In this document: positions 14,972 to 30,821 of the stretch, piece by piece
Position numbering within the stretch: the first letter of the stretch is position 1
How the letters are laid out: each line of letters begins with the position of its first letter
Origin: Tillus elongatus
Lineage: Eukaryota; Arthropoda; Insecta; Coleoptera; Cleridae
Direction of reading: 5' to 3'
Assembly (NCBI GenBank): GCA_964006375.1
Contig: OZ023265.1
Coordinates: 118,216,858-118,280,857, forward strand
DNA length: 64,000 nucleotides
The notes under the pieces: model-generated
What the model was told of the DNA's origin: nothing
Database searches by the model: none
What the model saw: the letters and a program-made list of their open reading frames with translations, nothing else
Position numbers and translations under genes: made by a program

Positions 14972-16320
14972 TGTCTATTATCTACCTTAGTATAATGGGT
15001 GGGTAACTTTGTGATTTCTGAAGATACAGCTTCGGTTAAAATTAGCAAAGTTTTGGCAGAATTTCAAGAGCAGTTTGATTCTTATCCAGCTCGAAAAATC
15101 TTCCGTTAGATATGCCGAAACATTTCTAGAATTATGGGCAGGGGCACCATCGTGCTGAAAATGTGCTAGGTTCCGAATCGTACTCAGAGGTACATTGTCC
15201 AACATTTCCTCCAATTCACTTTGCAGAAATCACAAATATCGTTCTGAATTCAGGTTTGTGTCATAGAAAAATGGTCCTAAGATTGTGGTACCAATAATTC
15301 CGCACCACACATTTACTGGAAATGCGTAGTGACCGCTTGTTTCTGCAGTAAGATGGGAATTGCTTTGATCTCAATATACAGTATTGTGTCGATTAAATAT
15401 TAGTGAATTCGGTTTCATCTGTAAAAAGAATTCCATACGAAAACAACCATTTTGCTCTGTTACCCTTACCAACCATCTAGCAAACTGAATTCGTCGGCTT
15501 AAATCTTCCGAATATAATGTATTACTGATACTACATTTGTATGGTCGATAACTATTCTGTTTAAAAAATCAAATGGGCCATTTCTTTTGAAACCCCGCAC
15601 TGGTTCGCCAATTCTCTGGTAGATGTACTTAGTTTATAATTAACGAATGCTAAAACTATTTCTTCCTCTTCCTTTTTAAAATTCAACTTCTCAGTTTTTG
15701 GTTTGTTGTATGAACCTAAGATTGATTTTCAGTTTCGCAAAAAGTCTTTTATGGGGCTGCCTGCTTTCATGTATTGGAAATACATTTCACTAGCTTCACC
15801 GACATTTCTGTCACTGCCATAATAACATTCATTCACCGCCTGCTTGGTACATAATTTCGAAAATAATTTATTATATTATTAATAAATAGTTTTTGTAAAT
15901 AAATCTAAAACTAACGGAAATCACCGTATCACACCTCATATCATTTAAATCAGAAAAAAAAGAAGCTTTTGGAGGACGTCACAGCCAACTATTTAAAAAA
16001 TGCAACCTTGTGTTAGCTCTTTCGAACCAAGCATCCATTGATATTTTGTTGATATCATTCTATTCTACGAAAAAATACCTACAAAATGAGGTCTTGATCT
16101 CTTTTGTACCATTAAGCGTGACGAAGATATTCAAGAATGGAAAAATTGGTCATTTTTAATTTTTTTTAAATTATCTCAGAAAGAGGGCGATGCACTAGAA
16201 TTTTGTTCATGTCATCAAACTCCCCTTCAAATTCGGACCAACTTTTCTAATTTAACCGAAGCTGTATCTTCCGAAATAACAAAGACACCCATTATACCGA
16301 GATATATAATGGGCACCCTG
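14970..16320 (-). mobile_element. Tc1/mariner-type transposon B, internally deleted
   Basis: The right end CACCCTG and inner TIR (GAAGCTGTATCTTCCGAAATAAC and the ATTATACC block) are inverted copies of the left side (TATAATGGGTGGGT, GAAGATACAGCTTCGG). The TIR similarity covers about 110 bp. On the left the TIR is joined directly to the middle of the transposase, which shows a deletion of the C-terminal coding part. The left terminus itself is mutated. (TA)n lies on both sides. Confidence 0.82.
15095..15845 (-). pseudogene. Mariner-like transposase B, truncated
   Basis: Frames joined by eye give a helix-turn-helix segment (LSTSTRELANQCGVSKEMAH), ILFTDETEFTN (first Asp), FPVNVWCGIIGT, LEEMLDNVPLSTIRNL and FQHDGAPAHNSRNVSAYL (second Asp). 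The block with the last Asp is missing because the coding sequence fuses with the TIR just after FSS. Stops are frequent. Domain order agrees with the mariner group. Confidence 0.8.
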
Positions 16321-16323
16321 TTT

Positions 16324-16325
<2 letters not shown>

Positions 16326-16404
<79 letters not shown>
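16326..16404. repeat. (TA)n between elements B and C
   Basis: About 79 bp of TA separates element B from element C; only a 5-bp scar (TTTGT) lies on the B side. Confidence 0.97.
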
Positions 16405-16407
<3 letters not shown>

Positions 16408-16813
16408 GATGTGGCGCCAAGACCTTTAGTTAGCCGTTTCTCAAAAACTACTCCGATTTGAAATTTGAAAATAATTTACACGCATACGTTTGACACATAT
16501 TCCAGTTCAGTGAAAATAGTTTACTTTATGTCAGACTTCCATTTTAACCGGAAGTGACCGTCAACTTGCTTATTTTAAATACAACATGGTGATTTTCATT
16601 ATATTTTTGAATTTTACATTAAATTTGAGATAAATTATTACTAACATATATGTAGAAAATCAACAGTTTTCGATATTTTTCGACTTTTTTGAAAATTCCC
16701 GCACAAACCTAGGTGAACGCTATCTCTCTGTGGAAATACAACCGAGAAGACTCAGTTTTAGTGCACAGATTGGCACCTAAACGACACGTTTGATAGCGTT
16801 TCTTTTTAATATA

Positions 16814-18699
16814 CAGGGTGATGAGAATTAGCCGTGCCATTTAGTAAAATTGAAATCACAATTACTCGCTTATTTTAAATGGAACACCATATATTTCGGT
16901 TCGCATCCGGTTTCTCTTTCAACGTGTATTAGCATTCCCTATATCCAAATTCCATCGTTTCCGGAATATTTCAATTTTATTGGAATCACTTAATTCAAAG
17001 TGTCACAATAGATTTAAAGCAGGCACTTAATGATATTCTTGTTGACGTCTACATGTCAAACGAGTGTCACGCGAAGCTTATTGTCATAAAAATCGAGACA
17101 CCATCAGTCAATGCGGTGCAAGAATGGCAAAATTTTCAGGACGCAAACGATTATTGTTTGGAGCTTCTAATTATCTCTGGTGAATCCCAACGAATTGTGG
17201 GCCGAACATGTCGTGCATTTGCAGAAAAATACCCGAATAAACCGAAACCCAGCCACGACATGATAAAGAGGTTGCTACAAAATTGTTCACAGCATGGAAG
17301 TTTGCGCCCAAAAGTACACAAGCGTAAGCCACTCGTCGATAACGAGGTAAACGAAGTGAACGTATTGGCATTTTTTGTTGCTGATCCCAAGGCATCCATC
17401 AGGGATTGCGAAAAAGAATTACGCTTGCCAACGAGAACGATTCACAGAATTTTGAAAAGCATCATTGGAGACCCTTCTCTTACCACCTGATACATGGTTT
17501 GCAACCAATCGATCTTCCTAGACGTGCTGAGTTCTGTGAATGGTTTCTATTGAAAACACACGATGAGAATTTCTGCAAAAAAATTATTTGGTACGATGAG
17601 ACGAAGTTCTCCAAAAGTGGCATCCACAATCGCCACAGTAGTCACTTCTGGTCAGATGAGAATCCCCATGTTACCAGGTTAAACTATTTCCAAAACAGGT
17701 GGTAATTCAATGTGTTTTATGCAATTAAGAACGATAAGATATTTGGGATTAAAATATACAATGAAAATCTCACTGGTGTGAGTTATAATGATATTTTGCA
17801 CGAAATGATTATAATTTCTCTCAACACAATAATTTTATAGGAAGCTAGAACAAGCTGGTATCAGCAAGACGGAGCACCGCCCCACAATTTTCGTTTAGCT
17901 CATGATTTTTTCCACCAAAATTTTGAAGACAGGTGGATTGCCAATAACGGCCCACGTAGATGCCTATCACGGTCCCCTGACTTAACGCCTCTGGATGCAA
18001 GCATCTAGGGCTACATCAAAAATATAGTTTACCACGAACCTGTCACCACAAAAGGAGACATGGTAGGTAGAGTTTTGCGTACCTTCACTGCACTGAATTC
18101 GAGACAAATCAGAAAGGCTACGAACGATAACTTTATGAGACGAATAACAAAATGCCTCCAGGTCAGTGGGGGTAATTTTGAGCATTTGTTATAAGTTCCA
18201 CATTTTTTGTAATTTGTTTTTGTGTTTTAGTGTTCCACTAGCTATTAGTTAAGTTCTGTACTCATTTATAATAAATAATTACCTACCATGTTGAGTTGTA
18301 TTTTAATTTTACAAGTTAGTTGACAAGACATTAATTTTACAGAACCAAATGAAAGGGAAATGCAGTGATTTGGATGCAAATACAAAGTATTCTCCTTTTT
18401 ACAGATGAAGGCCCAAAAATGTGATGTTCGTAGTTGTAAGAGGTGGGACTTGACATGTAGACGTCAACAAGCATATTATCAAGTTCCAAAGTCTGATTTA
18501 GATCTATTGTGACAATTTGAATTAAGTGAATCCAATAAAATATAAATATTCGGGAAACGGTGAAATTTGGGTGTAGGGAATGGTGGTAATACACGTTGAA
18601 AGGGAAACAGGATGTGAACCGAAATAGCATCAATTTGAAATAAGCGAGTAATTGTGATTTCAATTTTAGCAAATGGCACGGCTAATTCTCACCACCCTG
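16814..18699 (+). mobile_element. Tc1/mariner-type transposon nested in element C
   Basis: Left end CAGGGTGATGAGAATTAGCC and right end GGCTAATTCTCACCACCCTG are inverted and flanked by TA on both sides. The TIRs extend about 245 bp (GACGTCTACATGTCAA at 17045 is inverted at 18453). A degenerate transposase lies between. The length is 1886 bp. Confidence 0.9.
17053..18192 (+). pseudogene. Mariner-like transposase (nested element), DD41D spacing, broken
   Basis: In order: DANDYCLELLIISGESQRIV and FAEKYPNKPKPS (N-terminal helical domain shared with the transposase at 26050), DCEKELRLPTRTIHRILK (helix-turn-helix), IIWYDETKFSKSG (first Asp), WYQQDGAPPHNFRLAHDF (second Asp), SRSPDLTPLDASI (last Asp, 41 residues after the second), and the C-terminus GNFEHLL. 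The family start is probably the ATG at 17124 (MAKFS...), separated from the frame of DANDYC by a small frameshift; the ATG at 17053 lies inside the TIR. Further frameshifts near 17480 and stops near 17703, 17840 and 18006 inactivate it. Confidence 0.88.
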
Positions 18700-19084
18700 T
18701 ATATTTAAAAGAAACGCTATCAAACGTGTCGTTTAGGTCCCAATCTGAGGGACATCTGTGCAAAAACTGCGTGTTCTCAGTTGTATTTCCACAGAGAGAT
18801 AACGTGTAACGTTCACCTAGGTTTTTACGAGAATTTTAAAGAGGTCGAAAAATCTCCAAAACGGTTGATTTTTCACATATGGTGTGTTAATAATAATTGA
18901 TCTCAAATTCAATGTAGAATTTACAAATATAATGAAAATCACCATGTATTTAAAATAAGCAAGTTAATGGTCACTTTTTCACAAAACTGGAATTTGTCTC
19001 AAACGTATGCGTGTAAATTTTCTAATTTCAAATCGGAGTAGTTATTGAGAAACGGCTAACTTAAGGTCTTGGCGCCACCCCCTG

Positions 19085-19193
<109 letters not shown>

Positions 19194-19660
19194 GTGTCCG
19201 TTTTTCGAGCTCAAGCATGGGGATCTCGTAAACCGTAAGTAATTGGGGTCGGTTGATTTGCTGAGTCTGATACTGAAACCACAGAGGTCAAAAAATCCCA
19301 CCTCGCTCTTCTGGTTCTTGAAATGTTATTAAAAAAGTCTGGACGCAGCAAGTGCGTTATGATAGTGAATTTTCATAGAAATGATCTGGCATCAAATATT
19401 TTTTATTACTTTTTTCCCTGTAACATATAAATCTAAGTTTTGGTATATAGTTTCCTTTTAATGTCATAAACTTATGTACCAAATTTGATTACCAAGCTTT
19501 TGTATTTTTGGAGATAAAAATGATTTCCAAAAAAAAAAACCCAAAATTTTCACTCACAACCATTTTCCTGGCTAACGAACTTATCCAAGCCACTTGTAAA
19601 AGGAAGGTACATGCCAAATTTGATCAAAATCGGCCAATTATTTTTTGAGTAATCAGTGTG

Positions 19661-21198
<1,538 letters not shown>

Positions 21199-21320
21199 AA
21201 ACTGACCCTGGATATAGGTAATAGGAGTCCTAGTTCGCGCTCATTTGAAAATTTTTTTCAAAATTCAAAAATCGGTATCTCCCTAGTAAATTTTTTCTAA
21301 AAAAAATTCACTAAAACTGA

Positions 21321-22680
21321 ATTTTCAGGGTATTTTATTTTCGCTATAACTTTTTACTAGTGGTCGTATCGAGATGGGATTTTCACTTTCTTAAGACACT
21401 TTTCAATTTAAAACATCTCTGTTCCATCAAGATCTTTGAAAAACGTTTCGGTCCTTTAGCAACATCTTCAGCTTAATTTCTTCCTATGGGAGCCATATTG
21501 CATTTTTAAATTTCTGAATAGTTTTTTTTTCGGATTGCAACCTTGTACCGCATGATATGTCTAGACAAGCTATTTTCGCTTCTTTCACATTTATACATCT
21601 CCGCATACATATTCTCCTAAAACGTATTTTAAAACTTATGAAAATTCGCTACCATAACGCACTAGTTGCGTTAGATCTTTTAAATTGGTGGCGTAAACAT
21701 GTTTGTACTTTAAAAAAACGTATCAAGACAACAGGCTTGTTAACTACCATAAAATACAAGTTCAACAATTGGCCTGACCAACTAATAGTTATTTTAAAAG
21801 GTGGCTATTTACAATAACTAAGCAGTTTAGTAACTTTAGTTCAAAAAGTTCAACGTCTCGTTATTAATTACAATGTCAATAACAAACAGAAAAATGATCT
21901 TTTTTGTAGAAAATCACTACTTCAAAAAACATATCGCTTAGAAAAAAGAGACACAAAGTTGAAATCAACATTTAAATTAATGCATAAATTATTGTGACTT
22001 CACACAGGTGGTGGCTAAATATTTTTTATAAACATTATTTATTAGCATACAGAAAGTTTGATGTTAAAATTATTACATAACTTAAAGCAGAAACTGGTTT
22101 CAGTAATGAATTTGTGTTCAGACTAATGTTAACTTTTTTTTATTAATTTACGATTTTACTCATTCAAATATCGATAAAAAAAACCGACCCTCGCAAAAGT
22201 TTCAACGATGGCAATTTTGCCATATGGACTTAACACAGTACAATGAACGCCTGTCTGGCAATATTTTATAATCAGTGATATATTTTTACATTTACGCAAT
22301 CTTTATGTTCTATAAGGCCGTGGCTCTTAACTTATGAGACCATATGCAGAATTGCTGTTGAATCTAATCACTACATCACAAGCGTTTTGCTCATCAACTA
22401 AAACTAGTTTTATTTAACAAATTTAAGTGGACTGAATTCAAAAATACCATTAAAGTTTTTCCATCACGTCTATATTAGCGAATGTTTGTATTTTCATAAT
22501 TAGTTATAGTAAAACTCACGTTAGATGTAAGTATTTTAAACTTTTATATTTTTCCTAAGTAAATTGTAAACTTTTTCCTTTCCATGTTGTAGCCTTGAGA
22601 ATGGAATAAACTTTTCCGAAAGCTCGGCTTTTAATAAAGAGTTTTATTTTGCAACTGACGGCTTTCCCACAATTTTTTAA
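21321..22680. other. Unassigned; open segments of unknown origin
   Basis: A CMR end block (GAAAATTCGCTACCATAACG) is at 21639-21658. From about 21690 the plus strand reads KKRIKTTGLLTTIKYKFNN and, after one stop, VQKVQRLVINYNVNN then KSLLQKTYRLEKRDTKLKST. The basic helical style weakly recalls N-terminal regions of Penelope-like proteins, but I do not recognise it. Near 22590-22625 the sequence CCTTGAGAATGG...TTTTCCGAAAGC could fold into a short hairpin. Nothing firm can be assigned. Confidence 0.3.
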
Positions 22681-22681
22681 G

Positions 22682-23150
<469 letters not shown>

Positions 23151-23239
23151 ACAGACAACTGAAATACATCTATGTATATTTATCCAATATTCATTATACA
23201 ATATAAGATACAACAAAAGCAAACAAACTAAGAACTAAA

Positions 23240-23640
23240 AAACTTTGAGTCAATTTTTCCTTTTATACATTTTTACATTGGTTTTCCTTAAAATTGAACA
23301 GCAAAAATCACCCATCATATTTTCATCCCAGAAGCCTTGATATCTGCGCTCTAAATCCATGAGATCTTGATGAAAGCGTTCCCCCGTGTCCATCGCTCAC
23401 CATTCTTAAGTTATCTGGGAAAAAGTCTAAATGGGAATGTAAAAAGTGGATCTTCAGTGACATATTAACTCCGATTTTATGGCAATTTATTATCAATTCA
23501 GCCACGATTTCCCTATAGTTATCGCGTTTTGTATTCCTTAAAAATCCAGCAAATACATTCTTAAAAGACCTAAAAGCTTCAGTTTCGGCATCTGAAGCTA
23601 TTGCTCGAACAGGTTATGACTAGAGAATTTTACTTCACAT
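23240..23640 (-). pseudogene. Fragment of a conserved, transposon-like arthropod protein of unknown function
   Basis: Minus-strand translation: ASDAETEAFRSFKNVFAGF, then NMSLKIHFLHSHLDFFPDNL, followed after a frameshift near 23395 by RFHQDLMDLERRYQGF and MGDFCC. I recall this HSHLDFFPDNLG...GERFHQD...MERRYQG signature as a repeat-associated protein type abundant in arthropod genomes, but I cannot name its function or family. Here LGAVSDEHGE is damaged to LRMVSDGHGG and stops follow, so it is a dead fragment of about 130 codons. Confidence 0.6.
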
Positions 23641-24645
<1,005 letters not shown>

Positions 24646-24719
24646 CAGAGTAATATAACGTTTTAGGGTTTCTTTATTAGGAAAGTTTCGATTGCATCAA
24701 ACGTCTGATATTCTGTGCT

Positions 24720-25334
24720 GAAATTAAATTAACGGTTGAATGTGTGGGGGTGGAATAACGGTTATAAAAATTTCGAAATTTGGTTTTGCTAAAACGGCGT
24801 AAAAAGTCTCAAACATACAGAAAACTTGATTCTGGGACGACATTTTTTTTGTCTAGTCGCTCTGTTTCGGGTAAGATCGCTTCAGGGGGTAGGGGATAAA
24901 TGAGGGGTGATTTGGTGAAAATTTACATGTTTTTGTTAACATTCGAGTTTCAGAAGTTTATGGGTAAAGGAATACGAATATTTTCTTTGTGGTCAAGTCA
25001 TGGGCCCTAAATTACTTTGATGAGAATGTGTTTCTAAGGAAAGTAGGTTATTACATCTATGTGGGAATTATGATTCAATTTGCAGCACTATTTTTATTTG
25101 TAGACCTACAAATATGCCTTCTTTAAGCTTCGCTTCTGACAACTTTAGGAAAACATTGTGTAAATACTTGAAACCATCACCATCACGGTTTAAGCTTTTA
25201 ACAAAACTTTTCGTTAAACTAAGCTTAATGCGCAAAGTAGGTAGAAAAACCTTTTTAGCGAATTTTCGTAAAAAAAATGAGCGCGTACTAGGACCCCTAG
25301 AACCCATATCTGGGATGAGTTTGAATTTTTATAT

Positions 25335-25413
<79 letters not shown>

Positions 25414-25674
25414 TGTGTATGTATGTATATATCACACCGATAACTCAAAAAATAATGGGCCGATTTTAATCAAATTTGGCATGTACCTTCCTTTTGTGAG
25501 TGGATTGGAAGTTCGTTAGCTCGGAAAATCGGACAGGTTTTCCGGGAACATTTTAAGTTTTCTTTCGAAAAACATTTTTTTCTCAAAAAATAAAAAAGGT
25601 ATGGTAACCAAATTCGGTATGTAGGTTTAGGATATCAAAAGTAAACTACACACCAAAATTTTGATTTCTGTTAC
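24720..25674 (+). repeat. Second, incomplete CMR copy
   Basis: The leader piece (GGGTAAGATCGCTTCAGGGG, AGGGGTGATTTGGTG) lies at 24865-24925. After about 320 bp of other DNA come the left module 25265-25337 (GAGCGCGTACTAGGACCCC), (TA)n 25338-25407 and a right module from 25437 (CCGATAACTCAAAAAATAAT, GTTAGCTCGGAAAATCGG). It lacks the end block and is cut near 25674 by the palindrome of the next transposon. Confidence 0.75.
25338..25407. repeat. (TA)n core of a CMR copy
   Basis: About 70 bp of TA, then irregular ATATGTGTATGTATG. Confidence 0.96.
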
Positions 25675-25753
25675 AATATTCACTGGAGGTAATTTTTTAT
25701 ACTCCTCACTATAACAAAATGCAAATGGTAATTCTTAATGTAACCTGCCTATA

Positions 25754-27471
25754 CAGAGTGCTAAATTTCGAAAAACTTAAATTTTCTCGAAAATTTCAAA
25801 TGGAACGGCCTTTATATTAGAGCGTTATTATATGCGAATTTTCATGGCCTTTTTATCAATACCACGTTTGATGACATTATTTTCGACGATTTTAAAGATA
25901 CAAAGCATTAATTACAAAATTTATCATTTTCCAATAAACTTATCTCTAAATCCAGGGGCGGCTTTGACAACGCCACTTGACATTTGAAAAATTAACTAAA
26001 TTACTGACAGGTAGCTTTCTTAGTTATCCGCTTTTTTCTTGATATCAGTATGTTTTTTACTGAAGAACTTATGTCAATGCTGTACATGATTGCTGAAAGT
26101 GATGGAAATGTTGCCTTAGCAAAGCGAACCTATAGGCAGAAATACCCTAATCGACAACAACCTCAGTTGGAAGCATTTAGGTTAGTGAAAGCTCCTTTCG
26201 ATGCATACGGCAGAGTACTTTATCAGGCTCCCGTAAGAAACAAAACTGTTCTAAATGAAGGTACGTCTGTAAACATTATAGCCTCAGTCATTGAAAATCC
26301 ACATATCAGTCAGCGACAATTAGCTTCGAATTTAAATATCAGTAAAACTTATGTCCAAAGATGTTTTAAAGAAAACAAATATCACCCATACCATGTTAGA
26401 AAAGTTCAAGAGCTGTCTGCAAGCGATAAGTAGCAAATATTGAATTTTTGTATTTGGGCTCTACAGAAGGACAACCAGGAACCAGGATTTCTTGCAAAGG
26501 TGTTATTTACAGATGAAGCAAACTGTGTTGATGTTTCAAACTGTGGATGAATTAAAATGCACAATGTGCATTATTATGCTGATATAAATCCACATTTTTC
26601 GTGGCCAATGGATCGTCAGCATAGGTGGTCCATAAACGTGTGGGCTGGAATTTTGGGTTCGTGTTTAATCGAACCGTATTTTTTTCGATGGGACTATCAC
26701 TGGTCGTTATCTAAATTACCTCAATAATGATCTAGCAGAGCTGTTAGAAGAAATTCCTGTACAACTCCGGGGTGAAATCTGGTATCAACACGATGGAGCG
26801 CCTCCACATTCAACAGGAGCTGTTAAGAGCATTTTAAAACCATAATTTTGAAGAACGATGGATAGGTCGAGGTAAACCAACCGCTTGGCCAGCAACATCT
26901 CCTGATCTTTCCAAAATAGATTTATTTTTGTGGGGTGACATTAAAGGTAAAGTGTATGCGACTCCACCAACAACCAAGGAGGACATGTGCGCAAGGATTT
27001 CAGAGGCTTTCAATTCTGTACGCGAAGCAACATTGTTGAAGGGACAAAACAATTTAAGACAGAGATTACAAATTTGTATCGATAATGACGGCTCCCAACT
27101 TGAACATTTGCTGCGTTGAATTTTTGTTGTTGATTTTGTGAATTTCAATTTAGTATTGTTCTTGTTTATTTAAACCTTGTTAATATATGCATTGAAGGTT
27201 TTGCTTTTACATCACACACACTTTAGTTTTTATGCAGTATGAATTAAGGATATTACGTAAACTATTTGAAAATGATATAAAATACAGGGTGTTGCATATT
27301 ATCGTGAAGTATTTACTTGAATTTATATAAAAATGGTTAATTCCGTAATTGAGTCTTAATATATTTGAAACCGTTGAAAATAATGTCATCAAACGTGGTA
27401 TTGCTGAAAAGACTATGAAAATGCACATCTAATAACGAGAAAATTTAAGTTTTGCGAAATTTAACACTCTG
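25754..27471 (+). mobile_element. Tc1/mariner-type transposon, 1718 bp, long TIRs
   Basis: The ends CAGAGTGCTAAATTTCG and CGAAATTTAACACTCTG are inverted and bordered by TA. The TIR continues inward for about 170 bp (ACCACGTTTGATGACATTAT at 25861 is inverted near 27388). The transposase lies on the plus strand with about 100 bp between the TIR and its start. This is the least damaged DNA transposon in the window. Confidence 0.92.
26050..27119 (+). pseudogene. Mariner-like transposase, DD41D spacing, near full length but broken
   Basis: ATG at 26050 opens 127 codons: an N-terminal helical domain (MFFTEELMSMLYMIAESDGN, then YRQKYPNRQQPQLEAFRLV), typical of an insect transposase group often annotated with a DUF4817-type domain, and a helix-turn-helix (SQRQLASNLNISKTYVQRCF). 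After a stop at 26431 it continues with KVLFTDEANCVD (first Asp), WSINVWAGILGS, WYQHDGAPPHSTG (second Asp) and SPDLSKIDLFLWGDIKGKVY (last Asp, about 41 residues later), ending GSQLEHLLR at 27119. Damage: TAG at 26431, TGA at about 26548 and small frameshifts near 26690 and 26840. All three catalytic Asp codons survive. Confidence 0.92.
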
Positions 27472-27711
27472 TATAGACAGGTTACATTAAGAAGTACCAT
27501 GTTGCATTTTGTTATAGTGAGGAGTATATAACATTAACTCCAGTGAATATTCAGCCAAAAGATTGTGCAGAATCGAAGTATTTACGCACCAAACTAGACC
27601 AATATTTTTAATAAACAAATGAATAACTCTGAAACGGTTGGGCCTAGACCCATCATATGGGGTGTCAATTTGCTTGTCGCGATACAGTCTCCTTAAAAAT
27701 GATATAAAATA

Positions 27712-27892
27712 CAGGGTGTTCTATTTTAAAAAAGGTAAGTTTGGACTGCCACGGAAAAAATGAACACCCTGAGTAAATTAAAATATTTTTGAATTACGCA
27801 GCTGATTGATAGGAATAACTTTTAGTTGAAACTTTTTTAATGAAACTGAGTTTAATATGGAAAACTGGGCTTTTTCCGCGAAGTGGACCACC

Positions 27893-27895
<3 letters not shown>
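27712..27895. mobile_element. Short CAGGGTG-ended unit, 184 bp
   Basis: TA then CAGGGTGTTCTATTTT at the left; ACCACCCTG then TA and a (TA)n array at the right. Only about 7 terminal bases are clearly inverted, and an internal AACACCCTG at 27775 suggests nested ends. It is probably a non-autonomous Tc1/mariner-type derivative. Confidence 0.5.

Positions 27896-27960
<65 letters not shown>
27896..27960. repeat. (TA)n microsatellite at a transposon end
   Basis: About 65 bp of TA immediately after a CCCTG terminus. Confidence 0.97.
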
Positions 27961-27962
<2 letters not shown>

Positions 27963-28273
27963 CTCATGTTTACAAAATTTGTTTGTTTATTTGTTTCGTA
28001 AGATATGTAAGAACAATGTCTAGTTATTAGATCATCGTAATATTGCTGTGTATTTTTTATATACTGATATAAATCTGTATGTACTTGATCGATTACAATG
28101 GGCAATGACATCTAGGTACGAAAATATGTGTATATAATTTTTCAGAAAAAATTCTACAACGGATTTCAAGGTAAATCGCCCTTCTGCATTTTATAGGAAG
28201 CGATTTGAGAAGCTGGAAGCTGCAGTGGATATTATTAAAGATGTCAACTTGACACATTGAGAAATAGATAGTT

Positions 28274-29117
28274 ATGATTCCGCCAGATGTCGGTTACCTA
28301 ACTGATGAAGGGGAGTTTGATGATGATGACCTGATTAATAATTTACTGCCGAACGATGTTCCTGAAGAATTAAAGGTTGACATAAACGAACTGAAAGAAG
28401 ACGATGAGGGAACCATGTTGATGACATTGCGTTGTCGGAACCGATCTACGTCAAAAAAAGTCAAAAGTTTGTAAATGTAGAACCTAAGTGGAGTTGCACA
28501 CCCGTAAACAGGAATATACATGGCACCGATGGAACCGCTGCTCGCTGGGAATGTATACGACAAGAAGTATCAGGACTGAATGCGGTACAAGTTTTTGAAA
28601 AATTATGTGACGAGGAAGTTGTACTTGTAGATCAAACCAATAGTTACGCAAGAGCCAATAATAACCATGCTTTCAACGTTACGAAAGAAGAGAGAGATTT
28701 TTATTGGATTTCTTCTCTTCACTGGATATCACAAGCTGCCTCGTGAATTGGAATTTAGATGAAGATGTGGGTATTCAGTTTGTATCGAATGCCATCAATC
28801 AAAATAAATTCGCCGAAACCAAAAGGTATATCAATTTGGCTGACAATTCAAAACATGACAAAAACGACAAAATGTATAAAACTCGACCGTTCATGCAGTT
28901 GATGAATAAAAAACTTCAACAATGGAGCATATTTCACGAACGTTTATCCATCGATGAGGTGATGCTGAAGTACTTTGGGCATCACTGCGAAACAATTCAT
29001 TCGGGGCAAGCCTGTACGCTTCGGATACAAACATTGAATGATATGTAGTTCTACTGGATATTGCTACATATTTGATACGTACTATGGTGCTAGGCCTTCA
29101 GCTGCGCAAGATCAACC
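28274..29117 (+). pseudogene. piggyBac-type transposase, N-terminal and middle part
   Basis: Pieces in three frames: an acidic N-terminus (LTDEGEFDDDDLINNLLP), NAVQVFEKLCDEEVVLVDQT and SYARANNNHAFNV, then FAETKRYINLADNSKHDKND, FMQLMNKKLQQWSIFHERLS, IDEVMLKYFGHH (the first catalytic Asp is the D of SIDE), and SSTGYCYIFDTYYGARP. The order and motifs are those of piggyBac transposases (DDE_Tnp_1_7 type). Frameshifts near 28430 and 28740 and a stop near 29046 break it. The rest of the same transposase resumes at 30822; a CMR block lies between. Confidence 0.9.

Positions 29118-30821
<1,704 letters not shown>

Larger units (their letters stand above)
16405..19084. mobile_element. Palindromic TA-targeting element C (outer), split at its centre
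   Basis: Left end CAGGATGTGGCGCCAAGACC, right end GGTCTTGGCGCC followed by ACCCCCTG, both against (TA)n. The outer arms 16405-16811 and 18702-19084 are inverted copies over essentially their whole length (for example AACGACACGTTTGATAGCG inverted at 18726-18744). Without the inner transposon the arms would meet at an AATATATT centre, so the outer element alone would be an almost perfect foldback of about 790 bp with no coding capacity. Confidence 0.88.
25675..27551. repeat. Palindrome flanking a centrally inserted transposon
   Basis: Left arm 25675-25751 (AATATTCACTGGAGG, ACTCCTCACTATAACAAAAT, CTTAATGTAACCTGCC) and right arm 27474-27551 are inverted copies of each other. If the transposon between them is removed, the arms meet as CCTGCC-TA-GACAGG, so the insertion is at the exact centre. 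Confidence 0.85.
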
